33,041 bases of DNA from assembly GCA_025963675.1 (NCBI GenBank), contig JAOQAJ010000122.1, forward strand, positions 1-33,041. Direction: 5' to 3'. Below, piece by piece: positions 8,260 through 16,561 of the stretch; position 1 is the stretch's first letter, and each line of letters begins with the position of its first letter. Both the position numbers and the translations under genes were made by a program. The notes below the pieces were generated by a model. It was not told where the DNA came from, did no database searches, and saw only the letters and a list, made by a program, of their open reading frames with translations. This stretch comes from Segetibacter sp. (GTDB lineage: Bacteria > Bacteroidota > Bacteroidia > Chitinophagales > Chitinophagaceae).

Positions 8260-10338
8260 TTATTTACTCCAATCGTTAATTCTCGAATTCATCGCTAATT
8301 CATAGACATACATCCAATCTGAATTATTTGTTCCGTTCGCCAAATGGTGATGTTGATTTTGGTCCAGAATGTAACCTTCCGGATTCTCAATAATCCGTGT
8401 CTTCGAAAAGACCTGTTCGTAGTTATTTCTTATTGCTTTAAAGTTGTCAGCAAATTTTCCTATTTCATTTTTTGCAGCAGCTTTATCAGAACCCGAAGCA
8501 TTGTCATATTTTTCTAATAACACCAACAACCTTGCAGGATAGATCTGCAATTCATTTATTTGATTCATCAATTGCAATGAGTATTCATTTTGACGCGCCA
8601 TCTGAGTTGCTTTTGCCAACCTGTTTTTCACCTCCTGGTATCTTACAATCTCGTTTTTGGCCTGGTTAATTTTTGCCTTGTATTTTTCACTCCAGGTTCT
8701 GCTGGTGTTCTGCTCTGGCAATTCTATCAACTCGATCTTGTTCGGGTAATTATTCCGGTGACCTTTGGTAATGAGAGCCGTCTCCCAGAACTCCAATGCC
8801 TTTTCGAGAGAGTCCTGGAATTCGAAAGAAGCATTGGCCAGCGCGGGGGCATAGAACCGGTGACGAAACCTGCTATGAACATCATCTACTTTTGCATCGG
8901 TATAATTCCAGCTAAAAAAACCGAAATTATATAAACCACGCCAGTAGGTTTCGAAATGAGGAGAGCAATCATCCCAGGCCGTGCATAATATTCCATCCAT
9001 TTTCTTTTCTGCCGTTATTCTACAGAAATCTTTTATCGGCTGAAAGTTTGATTTTTCTCTTGGCAGTATGGGCCACATCGTTTGGGCTGCTGTAGCTGCC
9101 ATAGCTTTTAAGTTGTGAGATTTATACCAGTCAATTGCTTTATTGTTTCCTAATATATCAGGTGTGTCATAATTCCATCTCATATACACACACTCTTTGG
9201 GGAAAAGTCCAAGGTTTTCATCCAGCCGATGTGCGTTGGCCTGCCATGTTTTGTTCACCTCTTCAGCAGAAATTTTCGGATCATAGGTTGTGCGATAAAG
9301 ATCAGCGAGCTTAAACAACATATCATCCCAAAAAATAGGAATCCTGTTATGACTGGTGGCAAATTCACACACTTTTTTAAGCCATTGCATTTGTAATTGC
9401 ATCGGTGTTAATCCAGACTTTTTCGACAATTCAGACATTCCTAAGTGCCCAACTTCATCACCACCAATATGCAAATATTTTCCATAAGGAGTAGCAGCAA
9501 TAGCATCTTCATACAAAGAAAATTGCAGTTCATAGGTTTGGGGATTCATAGGATCAAATGACCAGTCAGATGCAATAGTATCACGAAGGGTTTTCAACTT
9601 CTCGTGTTTTAAAATAAATGACGCGTGTCCAAGTCCTTGTATCAGGGGGCTAATTTCAATGTTTCTTTCTTTTGCATACCTGCTGATGGCAGCAAACTCC
9701 TGTATAGAGATAGCGTGCGCGGCACCAACTTCAGGAGATTTGCGGTAACGTAGTTTGTCTTCAAATTCTACAATGATTGCATTTACTTTTATATGTGCCA
9801 AACGATCAATTACATCATAGTAATATCCTGTTGCGTCGAGGTGATGCTTTAAATCGAGATGAACAGCACGATAAGCAATCTCAGGAAAATCGGTAATGTT
9901 ACACGCAGGAATTTCTATTTGTTGTGCATGTGCATCGTCAATTAATTGCAACAGTGTCTGGCAGCCATAAAATAATCCCGCTTGTGCAGAAGCTGTAATC
10001 ATTACCTGGTTATTCTTAATGCTAAGCGTATACCCTTCTGGTGAATGTTGGTTATTGTTGGATGTTGATAAACTTAAAACCAATACCCCTGGTCCCGCAC
10101 TGGCCGAGTAGGGCAGTTGCTTTAATTCACCAGATAAAACAGGCTTAACTGCACCACCATTTAAATAAACTGCTTTCAGCGAATTATACAGCATACCCCT
10201 ACCGACTGACAAGTCTATTTTTTGTGGTTGAGGCATTAACCTAAAGTGCTTGTCGAACTCTTCTTTGGCTCCGGCGACAACATCAACTGATACCAGGAAG
10301 CAAATAAATAATAAAAGACCAGCAAATTTATTTTTCAT
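8260..10338 (-). CDS. GH20 beta-N-acetylhexosaminidase, exported
   Basis: From the ATG at 10338 the protein is 692 residues and starts with a signal peptide (MKNKFAGLLLFICFLVSV). An upstream in-frame GTG at 10389 would put 17 residues before the signal, so I rejected it. After the leader comes a GH20 domain-2-like alpha/beta region (about residues 30-150), then the catalytic TIM barrel. It holds the hallmark HIGGDE (about 290-295), where the Asp-Glu pair orients the substrate acetamido group and acts as acid/base. Trp-rich barrel motifs IFWDD and CTAWDD follow. The C-terminal 200 residues are helical and charged. GH20 enzymes release terminal beta-GlcNAc or beta-GalNAc by substrate-assisted catalysis. 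It is the last gene of the minus-strand operon, 53 bp after nagA. Confidence 0.93.
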   Translation of the reverse strand: MKNKFAGLLLFICFLVSVDVVAGAKEEFDKHFRLMPQPQKIDLSVGRGMLYNSLKAVYLNGGAVKPVLSGELKQLPYSASAGPGVLVLSLSTSNNNQHSPEGYTLSIKNNQVMITASAQAGLFYGCQTLLQLIDDAHAQQIEIPACNITDFPEIAYRAVHLDLKHHLDATGYYYDVIDRLAHIKVNAIIVEFEDKLRYRKSPEVGAAHAISIQEFAAISRYAKERNIEISPLIQGLGHASFILKHEKLKTLRDTIASDWSFDPMNPQTYELQFSLYEDAIAATPYGKYLHIGGDEVGHLGMSELSKKSGLTPMQLQMQWLKKVCEFATSHNRIPIFWDDMLFKLADLYRTTYDPKISAEEVNKTWQANAHRLDENLGLFPKECVYMRWNYDTPDILGNNKAIDWYKSHNLKAMAATAAQTMWPILPREKSNFQPIKDFCRITAEKKMDGILCTAWDDCSPHFETYWRGLYNFGFFSWNYTDAKVDDVHSRFRHRFYAPALANASFEFQDSLEKALEFWETALITKGHRNNYPNKIELIELPEQNTSRTWSEKYKAKINQAKNEIVRYQEVKNRLAKATQMARQNEYSLQLMNQINELQIYPARLLVLLEKYDNASGSDKAAAKNEIGKFADNFKAIRNNYEQVFSKTRIIENPEGYILDQNQHHHLANGTNNSDWMYVYELAMNSRINDWSK

Positions 10339-10391
10339 ATAAGCAATGTTTTTCCTGTTAGTTTCTTCCGTGATAATGAAGGATGACACAA

Positions 10392-11591
10392 TTAAGTGCT
10401 AACAATTTTTTCATAAACAATGCGACCGTTTATGATGGTCATCCCAATCTCGATGTCGTTATTAAATATAACTATATCTGCATCTTTGCCCACGACTAAG
10501 CTGCCTTTTTTATCATCCACCTTAAGGATGCGGGCTGGAGTAGCGGTGATCATTTTAATGGCATCAATTAATGGAACATCGGCCATAAATACCATACTTC
10601 TAACCAACCGGTCTGCAGTCGCAACACTTCCTGCAAACGCAGTTCTATCTGGTAGTTTAGCCACCCCATCTTCAACAATTACTTTTAACCCGTTGTCAAT
10701 ATTCCCTAAGACACTTTCTCCCTCAGGCATACCCGCAGCACGCATAGCATCAGTAATTAATGCTGTCTTATCAGCACCTTTAATCTTATAAACTAATTTT
10801 AAAAGTGGGGGAGGAAGATGAATGCCATCAGCGATAATTTCTACATCCATTTCATCTATTAAGAAAGCACTTTCGACTGCTCCTGCATACCGGTAAGCAT
10901 TCTTTCTGGTAACGCCCAACATGCCGGAATACAAATGGGTAGCAAGTGTATACCCATTTTCAAATGCAACTATAACTTCATCATAGGTCGCATCAGTGTG
11001 CGCTAACGACGGCAATATATTTTTCGATAAAAGGCATTGCGAAAATTCAAGGGCACCTTTTAATTCAGGTGCTGCACTCCATCTCTTTATGATTGAAGAA
11101 CGACTTAGAATTTCATGGTATTCAACCGGATCGGGATCTCTGATATAGCGGGGATCTTGTGCGCCTCTTTGGTTCATTGCAAAGTACGGTCCTTCAAGGT
11201 GGATGCCCAGGAATTGAGACCCGTTGATATTTTTTGCATTCGCGGTCTCATAGATTTGTAAGGTTTCAAGTAGTTGTTCACGGGTGCTGGTAAGCGTAGT
11301 AGGCAGCATCGAAGTTGTTCCGAAACGTGCGTGGGTTTCAGCAATTTTAAGAAAAGCCAATTCACTTCCATCCATGAAATCATGACCGCCACCTCCATGT
11401 ACATGAATATCTATAAAACCGGGAGCAATGTACTTTCCCATTGCATCTATTTCAAGTGCATTTTCAACTTCTATATTACCTTGACCAACCGCAGTAATAA
11501 TTCCTTCCGAAACAATCACTGTTCCATTTGGAATTATTCTGTAAGGAGTAATTACATTACCGTTATATATTTTCAATTTTTCTGCAGGCAT
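10392..11591 (-). CDS. nagA: N-acetylglucosamine-6-phosphate deacetylase
   Basis: This 399-residue cytoplasmic enzyme converts GlcNAc-6-phosphate to glucosamine-6-phosphate plus acetate. NagA landmarks are present in order: HVHGGGG (His63, His65), HLEGPYF (Glu133), AHTDA (His198), ATHLYSGM (His219), IADGIHLPP and TDAM (Asp281, the catalytic acid/base). Glu133, His198, His219 and Asp281 correspond to the metal ligands and catalytic Asp of E. coli NagA. The usual THLFNAM reads THLYSGM, a conservative variation. The length is normal. It lies between nagB upstream and GH20 downstream on the same strand, so the operon couples hexosaminidase action to cytosolic GlcNAc-6-P use. A GlcNAc kinase is needed to supply its substrate but is not in the window. 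Confidence 0.95.
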   Translation of the reverse strand: MPAEKLKIYNGNVITPYRIIPNGTVIVSEGIITAVGQGNIEVENALEIDAMGKYIAPGFIDIHVHGGGGHDFMDGSELAFLKIAETHARFGTTSMLPTTLTSTREQLLETLQIYETANAKNINGSQFLGIHLEGPYFAMNQRGAQDPRYIRDPDPVEYHEILSRSSIIKRWSAAPELKGALEFSQCLLSKNILPSLAHTDATYDEVIVAFENGYTLATHLYSGMLGVTRKNAYRYAGAVESAFLIDEMDVEIIADGIHLPPPLLKLVYKIKGADKTALITDAMRAAGMPEGESVLGNIDNGLKVIVEDGVAKLPDRTAFAGSVATADRLVRSMVFMADVPLIDAIKMITATPARILKVDDKKGSLVVGKDADIVIFNNDIEIGMTIINGRIVYEKIVST

Positions 11592-11615
11592 AAAGCAGCT
11601 TGGTTATCATAATTG

Positions 11616-11700
11616 AACAATCATTAGTTCCTTCTTATGTAGGGACATAATGATGCTACGGCAATTTATAGTAAAATAAGAAGGCTTGCGTTAGATTGTT
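11616..11700. other. Nested inverted repeats between nagB and nagA
   Basis: Two inverted repeats are nested in the 132-bp nagB-nagA gap. The outer pair is AACAATC (11616-11622) with GATTGTT (11694-11700). The inner pair is CCTTCTTAT (11630-11638) with ATAAGAAGG (11676-11684). A short GTAG/CTAC pair (11639-11642 and 11656-11659) could extend the inner stem. The transcript could fold into a multi-step stem that might attenuate, stabilise or separate the two cistrons. There is no T-tract on either side. Confidence 0.5.
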
Positions 11701-11723
11701 TCTATTATCAAACCAGGTTGTCG

Positions 11724-12482
11724 TTATTTGTTGGTATCAACGATATTGTTAGAAAGAGTTACTGCAGAATTCTTATCAAGATATAACGTACAATCAGGAT
11801 GCTGTTGAAGAATACTGGCGGGAAAGATGTTGCTTACCTTTTGTTCCACTGCATTTTTTACGGCTGCAGCTTTTCTTTCATCTGGTACTGAGCAGATGAT
11901 ATTTTTGGACTTCATTATCTGCTTTACTGACATACTAATTGCCTGACGCGGCACTTCATCCAATGATGTAAACCATCCTTCACTTAATTGTTGTTTCCTG
12001 CACGGCTCATCTAATTCGACAACCAAATAAGGTTCTTCCGTTTCAAAATCTGCCGGGGGATCATTAAACGCAAGGTGTCCGTTTTCACCAATGCCAACCA
12101 AAGCGACGTCAATCGGATATTCGGTGATTAAACTCCCAAGTCTTTCACATTCTTCTTTTGGGTCGGCTTCACCATCAATTAAATAAAGCTCTTTCAACCG
12201 CTCTACTTTTGTAACAAATCGTTCGTGCAGATATTTTCTAAAACTTGCAGGATGTGTTATCGGAAGACCAATGTATTCATCCAGGTGAAACATTACTACT
12301 TTACTCCAATCAATTCCGGGGTCTGAAACCAGTTGTTTTATTGTTTCGAACTGGCTTGTGCCGGTTGCTAAAATAATGTTGGCGCTTCTTTTTTCTGCAA
12401 TTGCCTGCCGGATTAATGCTGCCGCAGCCAGGCCCGCCACTTTACCCAATTCTGCCGCAGTTGAGCTGATGTTAATTTCCAT
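11724..12482 (-). CDS. nagB: Glucosamine-6-phosphate deaminase
   Basis: This 252-residue protein has the NagB fold and active-site motifs: [10 protein letters not shown] (about 37-46), the phosphate-loop region; FHLDEY (Asp68, Glu69), corresponding to the proton-transferring Asp72 of E. coli; and [14 protein letters not shown] (about 129-142) with the ring-opening His136. It converts glucosamine-6-phosphate to fructose-6-phosphate and ammonia in the cytoplasm, feeding glycolysis. The length is close to the shorter NagB enzymes, so the full allosteric C-terminal part of the E. coli enzyme may be reduced. It precedes nagA in the same operon, with a structured 132-bp gap between them. Confidence 0.95.
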   Translation of the reverse strand: MEINISSTAAELGKVAGLAAAALIRQAIAEKRSANIILATGTSQFETIKQLVSDPGIDWSKVVMFHLDEYIGLPITHPASFRKYLHERFVTKVERLKELYLIDGEADPKEECERLGSLITEYPIDVALVGIGENGHLAFNDPPADFETEEPYLVVELDEPCRKQQLSEGWFTSLDEVPRQAISMSVKQIMKSKNIICSVPDERKAAAVKNAVEQKVSNIFPASILQQHPDCTLYLDKNSAVTLSNNIVDTNK

Positions 12483-12516
12483 TGCTATTTTCGTTGTTTG
12501 TTTAAATACTATTCCT

Positions 12517-12543
12517 GACCACTAAGAACACGAAGGCGCAAGG
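12517..12543 (-). repeat. CCACTAAGAACACGAAGG-type intergenic repeat
   Basis: This stretch resembles a short intergenic motif of the form ACCACTAAGnACACnAAGG that I recall as recurring in Bacteroidota genomes. It lies in the 83-bp gap between the NTF2-like gene and nagB. The assignment is by recall only. Confidence 0.4.
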
Positions 12544-12565
12544 TACTGCTTACATTACTCGAACA

Positions 12566-13012
12566 TTATTTTGTCTTTGGAATCGTTGTTGAATGAAGCA
12601 GCTTCACCTTCCAATCTTCACCTTCTTTTACAAGCACTGCACTTTCCAACCAATTCGCATTTCTCGGTTTTTCATTAATTATTATGTCCGCGATATTGTT
12701 GTAATAAACCCAGGCTGTGTTTCCCTTTATTTCAGTCTTAATGAAATTAAGGTTATTTGTGCGCTTATAGCTCATTTTCTTCAATGGCTCCAACCTTGAT
12801 GTCAATGAGTCCATAGTCCAGATTGCACCGTTTTCAAGTATTATAATATCATTCGTGGCACTTCCTTTCATTTTATCGAAATCCAGTTCTGCAATTCCGT
12901 CAAAGAATTTTGAAATTGCACTATTCACCTGTTGTTGTTGGGAAGTAAAGGATTGAGCTTTTAAAGTTAATGAGGTGATTGAAAACAATATTATTAGTAA
13001 TCCTTTTCTCAT
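12566..13012 (-). CDS. Exported SnoaL/NTF2-like protein
   Basis: This 148-residue protein has a signal peptide (MRKGLLIILFSITSLTLKAQ). The mature part has the pattern of NTF2-like cone folds (DUF4440/SnoaL-like): an N-terminal helix with VNSAISKFFDGIAELDFDKM, then strands including NTAWVYYNNIADI, and a closing WLESAVLVKEGEDWKVKLLHST. Such domains bind small ligands or serve as cyclases, isomerases or accessory proteins; no catalytic residue can be named. It lies 60 bp after the alpha/beta hydrolase gene and 83 bp before nagB on the same strand, so it is probably co-transcribed, but a role in sugar metabolism is only inferred from position. Confidence 0.75.
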   Translation of the reverse strand: MRKGLLIILFSITSLTLKAQSFTSQQQQVNSAISKFFDGIAELDFDKMKGSATNDIIILENGAIWTMDSLTSRLEPLKKMSYKRTNNLNFIKTEIKGNTAWVYYNNIADIIINEKPRNANWLESAVLVKEGEDWKVKLLHSTTIPKTK

Positions 13013-13072
13013 AATTTCATGTAAAGTTGTATCCTAATCAACAAAAGAACGACGATTTTCTTAATCGCTTAA

Positions 13073-14380
13073 TTAAGCTTTCAACCACTGGTCGAACCAG
13101 TCAAAAGCTTCTGACTGCATCTTTACATCAAACTTATGCGGACCGGGATAATATGAGCACCTGAAATTGTTTTCTGCGCCTGCTTTTTTATACACTTCGG
13201 TTAGTATTTGTTCTGCCCTTTTCATTTCAGGAAGTGTATACAACTGATCTTCATTATCGTTCAAGACCAGGGTGGGAAGCGGCACACGCAAACCGAGGAT
13301 TTCCGGGAAATCGAGTTCATTTGGAAGTAATGGAACGTATGTCATCCATGTATGCGTATAAGACTTATGGAGCAGGAAATCTGTCCACGTACTCATAAAT
13401 CCAACGTCCACTGCACACTTGATTCTTGGGTCTAATCCAGCCATAAAGACTGTTCGAATTCCGCCACCTGAAAGTCCTCCGCAACCAACCCTCGTTGCAT
13501 CAACATCAGGACGAGCACATAATATGTCCAATGCTTTTCGGTCTTCGGCGAAAAACACGCCAGGCCAGGTTGTTCCAGCGCAGAATAACGATTTTGCCAT
13601 CAAATGTTCGTGTTCGCCTGCCCAGTCGTTATAAGCTTGTATATTCTCCGGATTATTTTCATCGTTATCATTTTTCCCTTTCCTCATAAACTCCGGAACA
13701 TCCTCATATTTTACCCTGCGGCTTGCAAAAGTAAAGGCATCAGAAACCAGTACAACATAACCGCGTTTAGCCATTTCATTTGCCCACGCAAAGCCGCTAT
13801 AATATACGTCCTGGTGTCCCTTCATTGAAGGAAGTTGATTGTCAGAAGTGCGGGTGATTTTAAGACGGCCGAAAAATTTGTTTCCACCGTGATCATGAAA
13901 AGCAAGGATGCCCGGTAATTTACCTTTTGCATTCACAGGTTTCAATAAAATAGCTTCCGTTGGCCGTCCATAAGGTAGTTGCCAGGTTAGCTCTTCTATA
14001 TGCAGGCCATCATAGGTGTATTGTTTATTTACACTCACTTTTGGAAGTCCACCAACGTCGGGGATCCCTAACCGATCGATAGCCCGCTGCCTGGCAGCCT
14101 TTTGCCATTGTGCCACATTAGTAAACTCTTTTCGCCGAAATGAAAAAGAGGGCACTTTATTAGCATTCAGAGAATTTGCCCATGCTCCATATAGGCCAAT
14201 AACGCTTGTCTTCTCATCCAGGTATTCGTTGTTACTCAACTCAGAGATAGTTTTTGGCATATGATTATTTAAGTTGTTATTATCATCGTTTTTTAAAGCA
14301 AATGCCTTTATACCAACCCCTGCAACACCCATGGTCGTGAGCCCTGCAAGTTTTATAAATTGCCTTCTTTTATTTGACAT
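13073..14380 (-). CDS. Tat-exported alpha/beta hydrolase (acetyl-xylan-esterase/dienelactone-hydrolase-like)
   Basis: This 435-residue protein begins with a twin-arginine signal (NKRRQFIKLAGLTTMGVAG). The alpha/beta hydrolase core is visible: an oxyanion-hole strand GILAFHDHGG (about 157-166), the nucleophile elbow GGLSGGG (Ser304), an acid after LVLNDNED (Asp375 or Asp378) and the His in GPHKFD (His415). The triad order and spacing fit esterases of the Abhydrolase_7/acetyl xylan esterase type. Ester or acyl decorations on a carbohydrate are plausible substrates. It is the first gene of the minus-strand operon leading into nagB-nagA-GH20 and is divergent from the ceramidase-like gene, with a 511-bp repeat-filled gap that should hold both promoters. 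Confidence 0.83.
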   Translation of the reverse strand: MSNKRRQFIKLAGLTTMGVAGVGIKAFALKNDDNNNLNNHMPKTISELSNNEYLDEKTSVIGLYGAWANSLNANKVPSFSFRRKEFTNVAQWQKAARQRAIDRLGIPDVGGLPKVSVNKQYTYDGLHIEELTWQLPYGRPTEAILLKPVNAKGKLPGILAFHDHGGNKFFGRLKITRTSDNQLPSMKGHQDVYYSGFAWANEMAKRGYVVLVSDAFTFASRRVKYEDVPEFMRKGKNDNDENNPENIQAYNDWAGEHEHLMAKSLFCAGTTWPGVFFAEDRKALDILCARPDVDATRVGCGGLSGGGIRTVFMAGLDPRIKCAVDVGFMSTWTDFLLHKSYTHTWMTYVPLLPNELDFPEILGLRVPLPTLVLNDNEDQLYTLPEMKRAEQILTEVYKKAGAENNFRCSYYPGPHKFDVKMQSEAFDWFDQWLKA

Positions 14381-14484
14381 TTTTTGACCTTGTTTTTAAA
14401 TTTTTCAAAAGATGCAATTTGCTACAGCAGAGCGGGCCGACATAATACTGTTAGCACCAAATTAATACTCGCTATTCCCACCAG

Positions 14485-14590
14485 TTATTGCAATAAGGAC
14501 ATCAGCCGGTTTGGGGGCTCGCCATGCGCCGGCATTTTGAAACATGCGAAGCAGCTTCTGAAAGAAGCGGGTGGAGCCCGATTGCAATAA
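14485..14590. repeat. Palindromic mosaic intergenic element
   Basis: The outer arms TTATTGCAAT (from 14485) and ATTGCAATAA (14581-14590) are inverted. Inside them GGGCTC (14515-14520) pairs with GAGCCC (14574-14579), and a small hairpin GCTTCT/AGAAGC lies at 14554-14568. CATGCG is repeated at 14523 and 14543. It is more GC-rich than its surroundings. The structure fits a REP- or MITE-like element; no transposase is nearby. Confidence 0.6.
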
Positions 14591-14704
14591 CGAAGCCTGC
14601 GGCCTGAGCATTGCGATACGATTAAAACGAGTTGAAAAACCAACATAAGTTTCCATTACACAGACAACCCATTCAACTGTAAAACATTCGGTCGAAAAAA
14701 ATTC

Positions 14705-14735
14705 TACAAGTAAAAGTGAGTGACACAACGATGTC
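14705..14735 (+). repeat. Dispersed intergenic repeat, copy B
   Basis: This contains the exact core GTGAGTGACACAACGATG (14716-14733), with a slightly expanded left end (TACAAGTAAAA). The following bases TCTAATAATGTTATTCTGCC resemble those after copy C, so the repeat unit may be longer than 26 bp. Confidence 0.75.
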
Positions 14736-14891
14736 TAATAATGTTATTCTGCCTGATCCCTAACAGTATTCTTTTCTTATAAGCTGTCCCAATCTTTGGG
14801 CCCGGCAAGTGTTTTTCACCGCTTTAATAACCCTCGTTGTTTCACGGATTCATATTATATTGCTTCTTGCCAACTCTAAGCTATACAACTT

Positions 14892-16304
14892 ATGAATACG
14901 AAAAACGATTGTTTCATCTTTACCATACGTTCCATTGCGTTTTATGGTCGTTTACTCTTTACACGTCCATCAATTTCTTTTTCTTTTTTGCCGCTTCTTT
15001 TGGTGTTTTGCATGACATTTTTATTTGTGGCGAATGTAACAGCACAATTACGGGCGTCTGTTGTCAAGGTCGATATTTCACCATCGGACTCGCAATACCT
15101 TGTCGGTTATGGAGAAAGAAAATCAACAGGTATTCACGATCGGATTTACCATCGCATCGTCGCCCTTGATGACGGCAAAACGCAATTTTATTTGATTTCA
15201 TCAGAAATCTGCCTTTTTTCTCCTTCTGAATATGATAACGTAGTTGCTAAACTGCAAAAGCAACATGGAATAAATCCATTAAACGTTTGGTGGTCTGTCA
15301 CCCACACGCATTCAGCGCCCGAAGTCGGGCCGCCGGGAATATATGGAGTGTATATGGGGAACCGCGTTCAACACACTATCGATACTGCTTATACCGCGAT
15401 GATAGAACAGTCATTAATTAAGGGCGTTCTGGAAGCGAAAAAAAACCTGGTTCCGGCGCGACTGGGTGTAGGCTGGGGATTTTCGCAAGCGAATATTAAC
15501 CGTCGTGCTATAGACGTTGATGGAAAAGCTTCTCTCGGCCTAAATCCGGATGGGCCAGTTGATCGCCGAATTGGTCTGATACGAATTGATAAAGCAGATG
15601 GAAAACCGCTTGCCCTAATTGCCAATTACCCGATTCATGGAACAGTGTTAGGTGATAAATTTGTACAGGTCAGTGGAGACGCGCCGGGTATCGTGTCAGA
15701 ATATGTAGAGGGAAAAATTGGAGCGCCGGTTCTTTTTATCAATGGTGCTGCCGGAAACATTGCACCGATTTATAGTGTTTATCCGACGCCTGCAGCGGGA
15801 CACTTAAATCAGTTCAGGGTACTGCTTGGAGACAAGATACTGGAAGCGAATCGAAAGATCACAACTACAGTCGATACAATAAAATTGTTGGCGTCATCAC
15901 TAATTGTAGAAACACCAAGGAAGCCGGGGCTTGGTTGGTCTGCTGACATGAGTAAGTATACAACAACTAAAGCAGGCAATCATTTCGTGCGGCTTCCTAT
16001 CCGTTTCCTAAAACTTAATAACGAGGTAGCAATCTGGAGTGCACCGATTGAACTGTTCTGTGAAATTTCGAATGAGGTTCGCGACAGGTCTCCTTTTCCG
16101 TACACTTTTTATTTTGGCTACACCAATGGGTGGTTCGGGTATTTACCTAATGCCGAAGCATGGCAACATGGAGGTTATGAAGTAGAAACCGTATCTCCTT
16201 TCACGCCGTCGGCAGCAGGCGATGTTACTGAATCTGTGGTTAGTTACCTGAACGGCGAAATGAAAAGCATTGATCCTTCAAACAAAGGGAAATCAAAGAA
16301 ATAA
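14892..16304 (+). CDS. Neutral/alkaline ceramidase N-terminal-domain-like metallohydrolase, exported
   Basis: This 470-residue protein has a long N-terminal region with one hydrophobic segment (about 30-50) ending VTAQ, a likely signal peptide. The mature part matches the ceramidase fold (PF04734-like): SVTHTHSAPE (His138, His140), YPIHGT (His249), VSGDAPG (261-266), INGAAGNIAP (283-292), APIELFCE and a C-terminal GYTNGWFGYLP. These mirror the zinc ligands of Pseudomonas aeruginosa ceramidase (two His in HTHS, a later His, a Glu and a Tyr). Where true ceramidases carry a nucleophilic Ser in a GDxSP-type motif, this protein reads GNIAP, so it is unlikely to be an ordinary ceramidase. It is also shorter, lacking the C-terminal domain. 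It leads the plus-strand run into the heme protein and SusCD. Confidence 0.8.
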   Translation: MNTKNDCFIFTIRSIAFYGRLLFTRPSISFSFLPLLLVFCMTFLFVANVTAQLRASVVKVDISPSDSQYLVGYGERKSTGIHDRIYHRIVALDDGKTQFYLISSEICLFSPSEYDNVVAKLQKQHGINPLNVWWSVTHTHSAPEVGPPGIYGVYMGNRVQHTIDTAYTAMIEQSLIKGVLEAKKNLVPARLGVGWGFSQANINRRAIDVDGKASLGLNPDGPVDRRIGLIRIDKADGKPLALIANYPIHGTVLGDKFVQVSGDAPGIVSEYVEGKIGAPVLFINGAAGNIAPIYSVYPTPAAGHLNQFRVLLGDKILEANRKITTTVDTIKLLASSLIVETPRKPGLGWSADMSKYTTTKAGNHFVRLPIRFLKLNNEVAIWSAPIELFCEISNEVRDRSPFPYTFYFGYTNGWFGYLPNAEAWQHGGYEVETVSPFTPSAAGDVTESVVSYLNGEMKSIDPSNKGKSKK

Positions 16305-16449
16305 AGGAACCACGAGTGGAACCAATACGATAAACGGTGAAACGCACTTTTGGAGCAATTTTTTTTGTTGCCGTACAACTGAATTTGTATCTAGCACTGT
16401 ACTAATGAACATGTTTATTTTTTTGTTACCGGCGGCAGAATATCTATTA

Positions 16450-16476
16450 AACATCGTTGTGTCACTCTCTTTGTAC
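16450..16476 (-). repeat. Dispersed intergenic repeat, copy C
   Basis: On the minus strand this reads GAGAGTGACACAACGATGTT after GTACAAA, nearly identical to copies A, B and E. Confidence 0.75.
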
Positions 16477-16542
16477 TCCAACAAAAAAATCAGCAGGTTC
16501 AGTTTGTCTGGTTTCAAAGCCCCTTTAGGGGTTTGGGGTTTC

Positions 16543-16561
16543 TTGCGTCGCACACTTGTAC
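16543..16561 (-). repeat. Dispersed intergenic repeat, divergent copy D
   Basis: On the minus strand this reads GTACAAGTGTGCGACGCAA. It shares the GTACAAGTG left end with the main repeat, but GTGACACAA has become GCGACGCAA, as in copy F at 28835. Confidence 0.6.

Larger units (their letters stand above)
14381..14891. other. Divergent intergenic region, repeat-rich
   Basis: This 511-bp gap between two divergent operons should contain both promoters, but I see no clear TAnnTTTG element. It contains the palindromic mosaic element (14485-14590) and repeat copy B (14705-14735). Short open frames over the mosaic on both strands look like translated repeat, not genes. Confidence 0.6.

Noticed and set aside
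10339-10389. GTG start for GH20 at 10389
   Set aside because: It would place 17 non-signal residues before a clear signal peptide that begins at the ATG at 10338.
14384-14728. Short open frames of 68 (plus) and 88 (minus) codons
   Set aside because: Both run through the palindromic repeat element; the composition is that of translated repeat and no start signal is evident.
14837-15169. 110-codon frame overlapping the ceramidase-like start
   Set aside because: It is out of frame with the well-supported ceramidase-like gene and has no motif.
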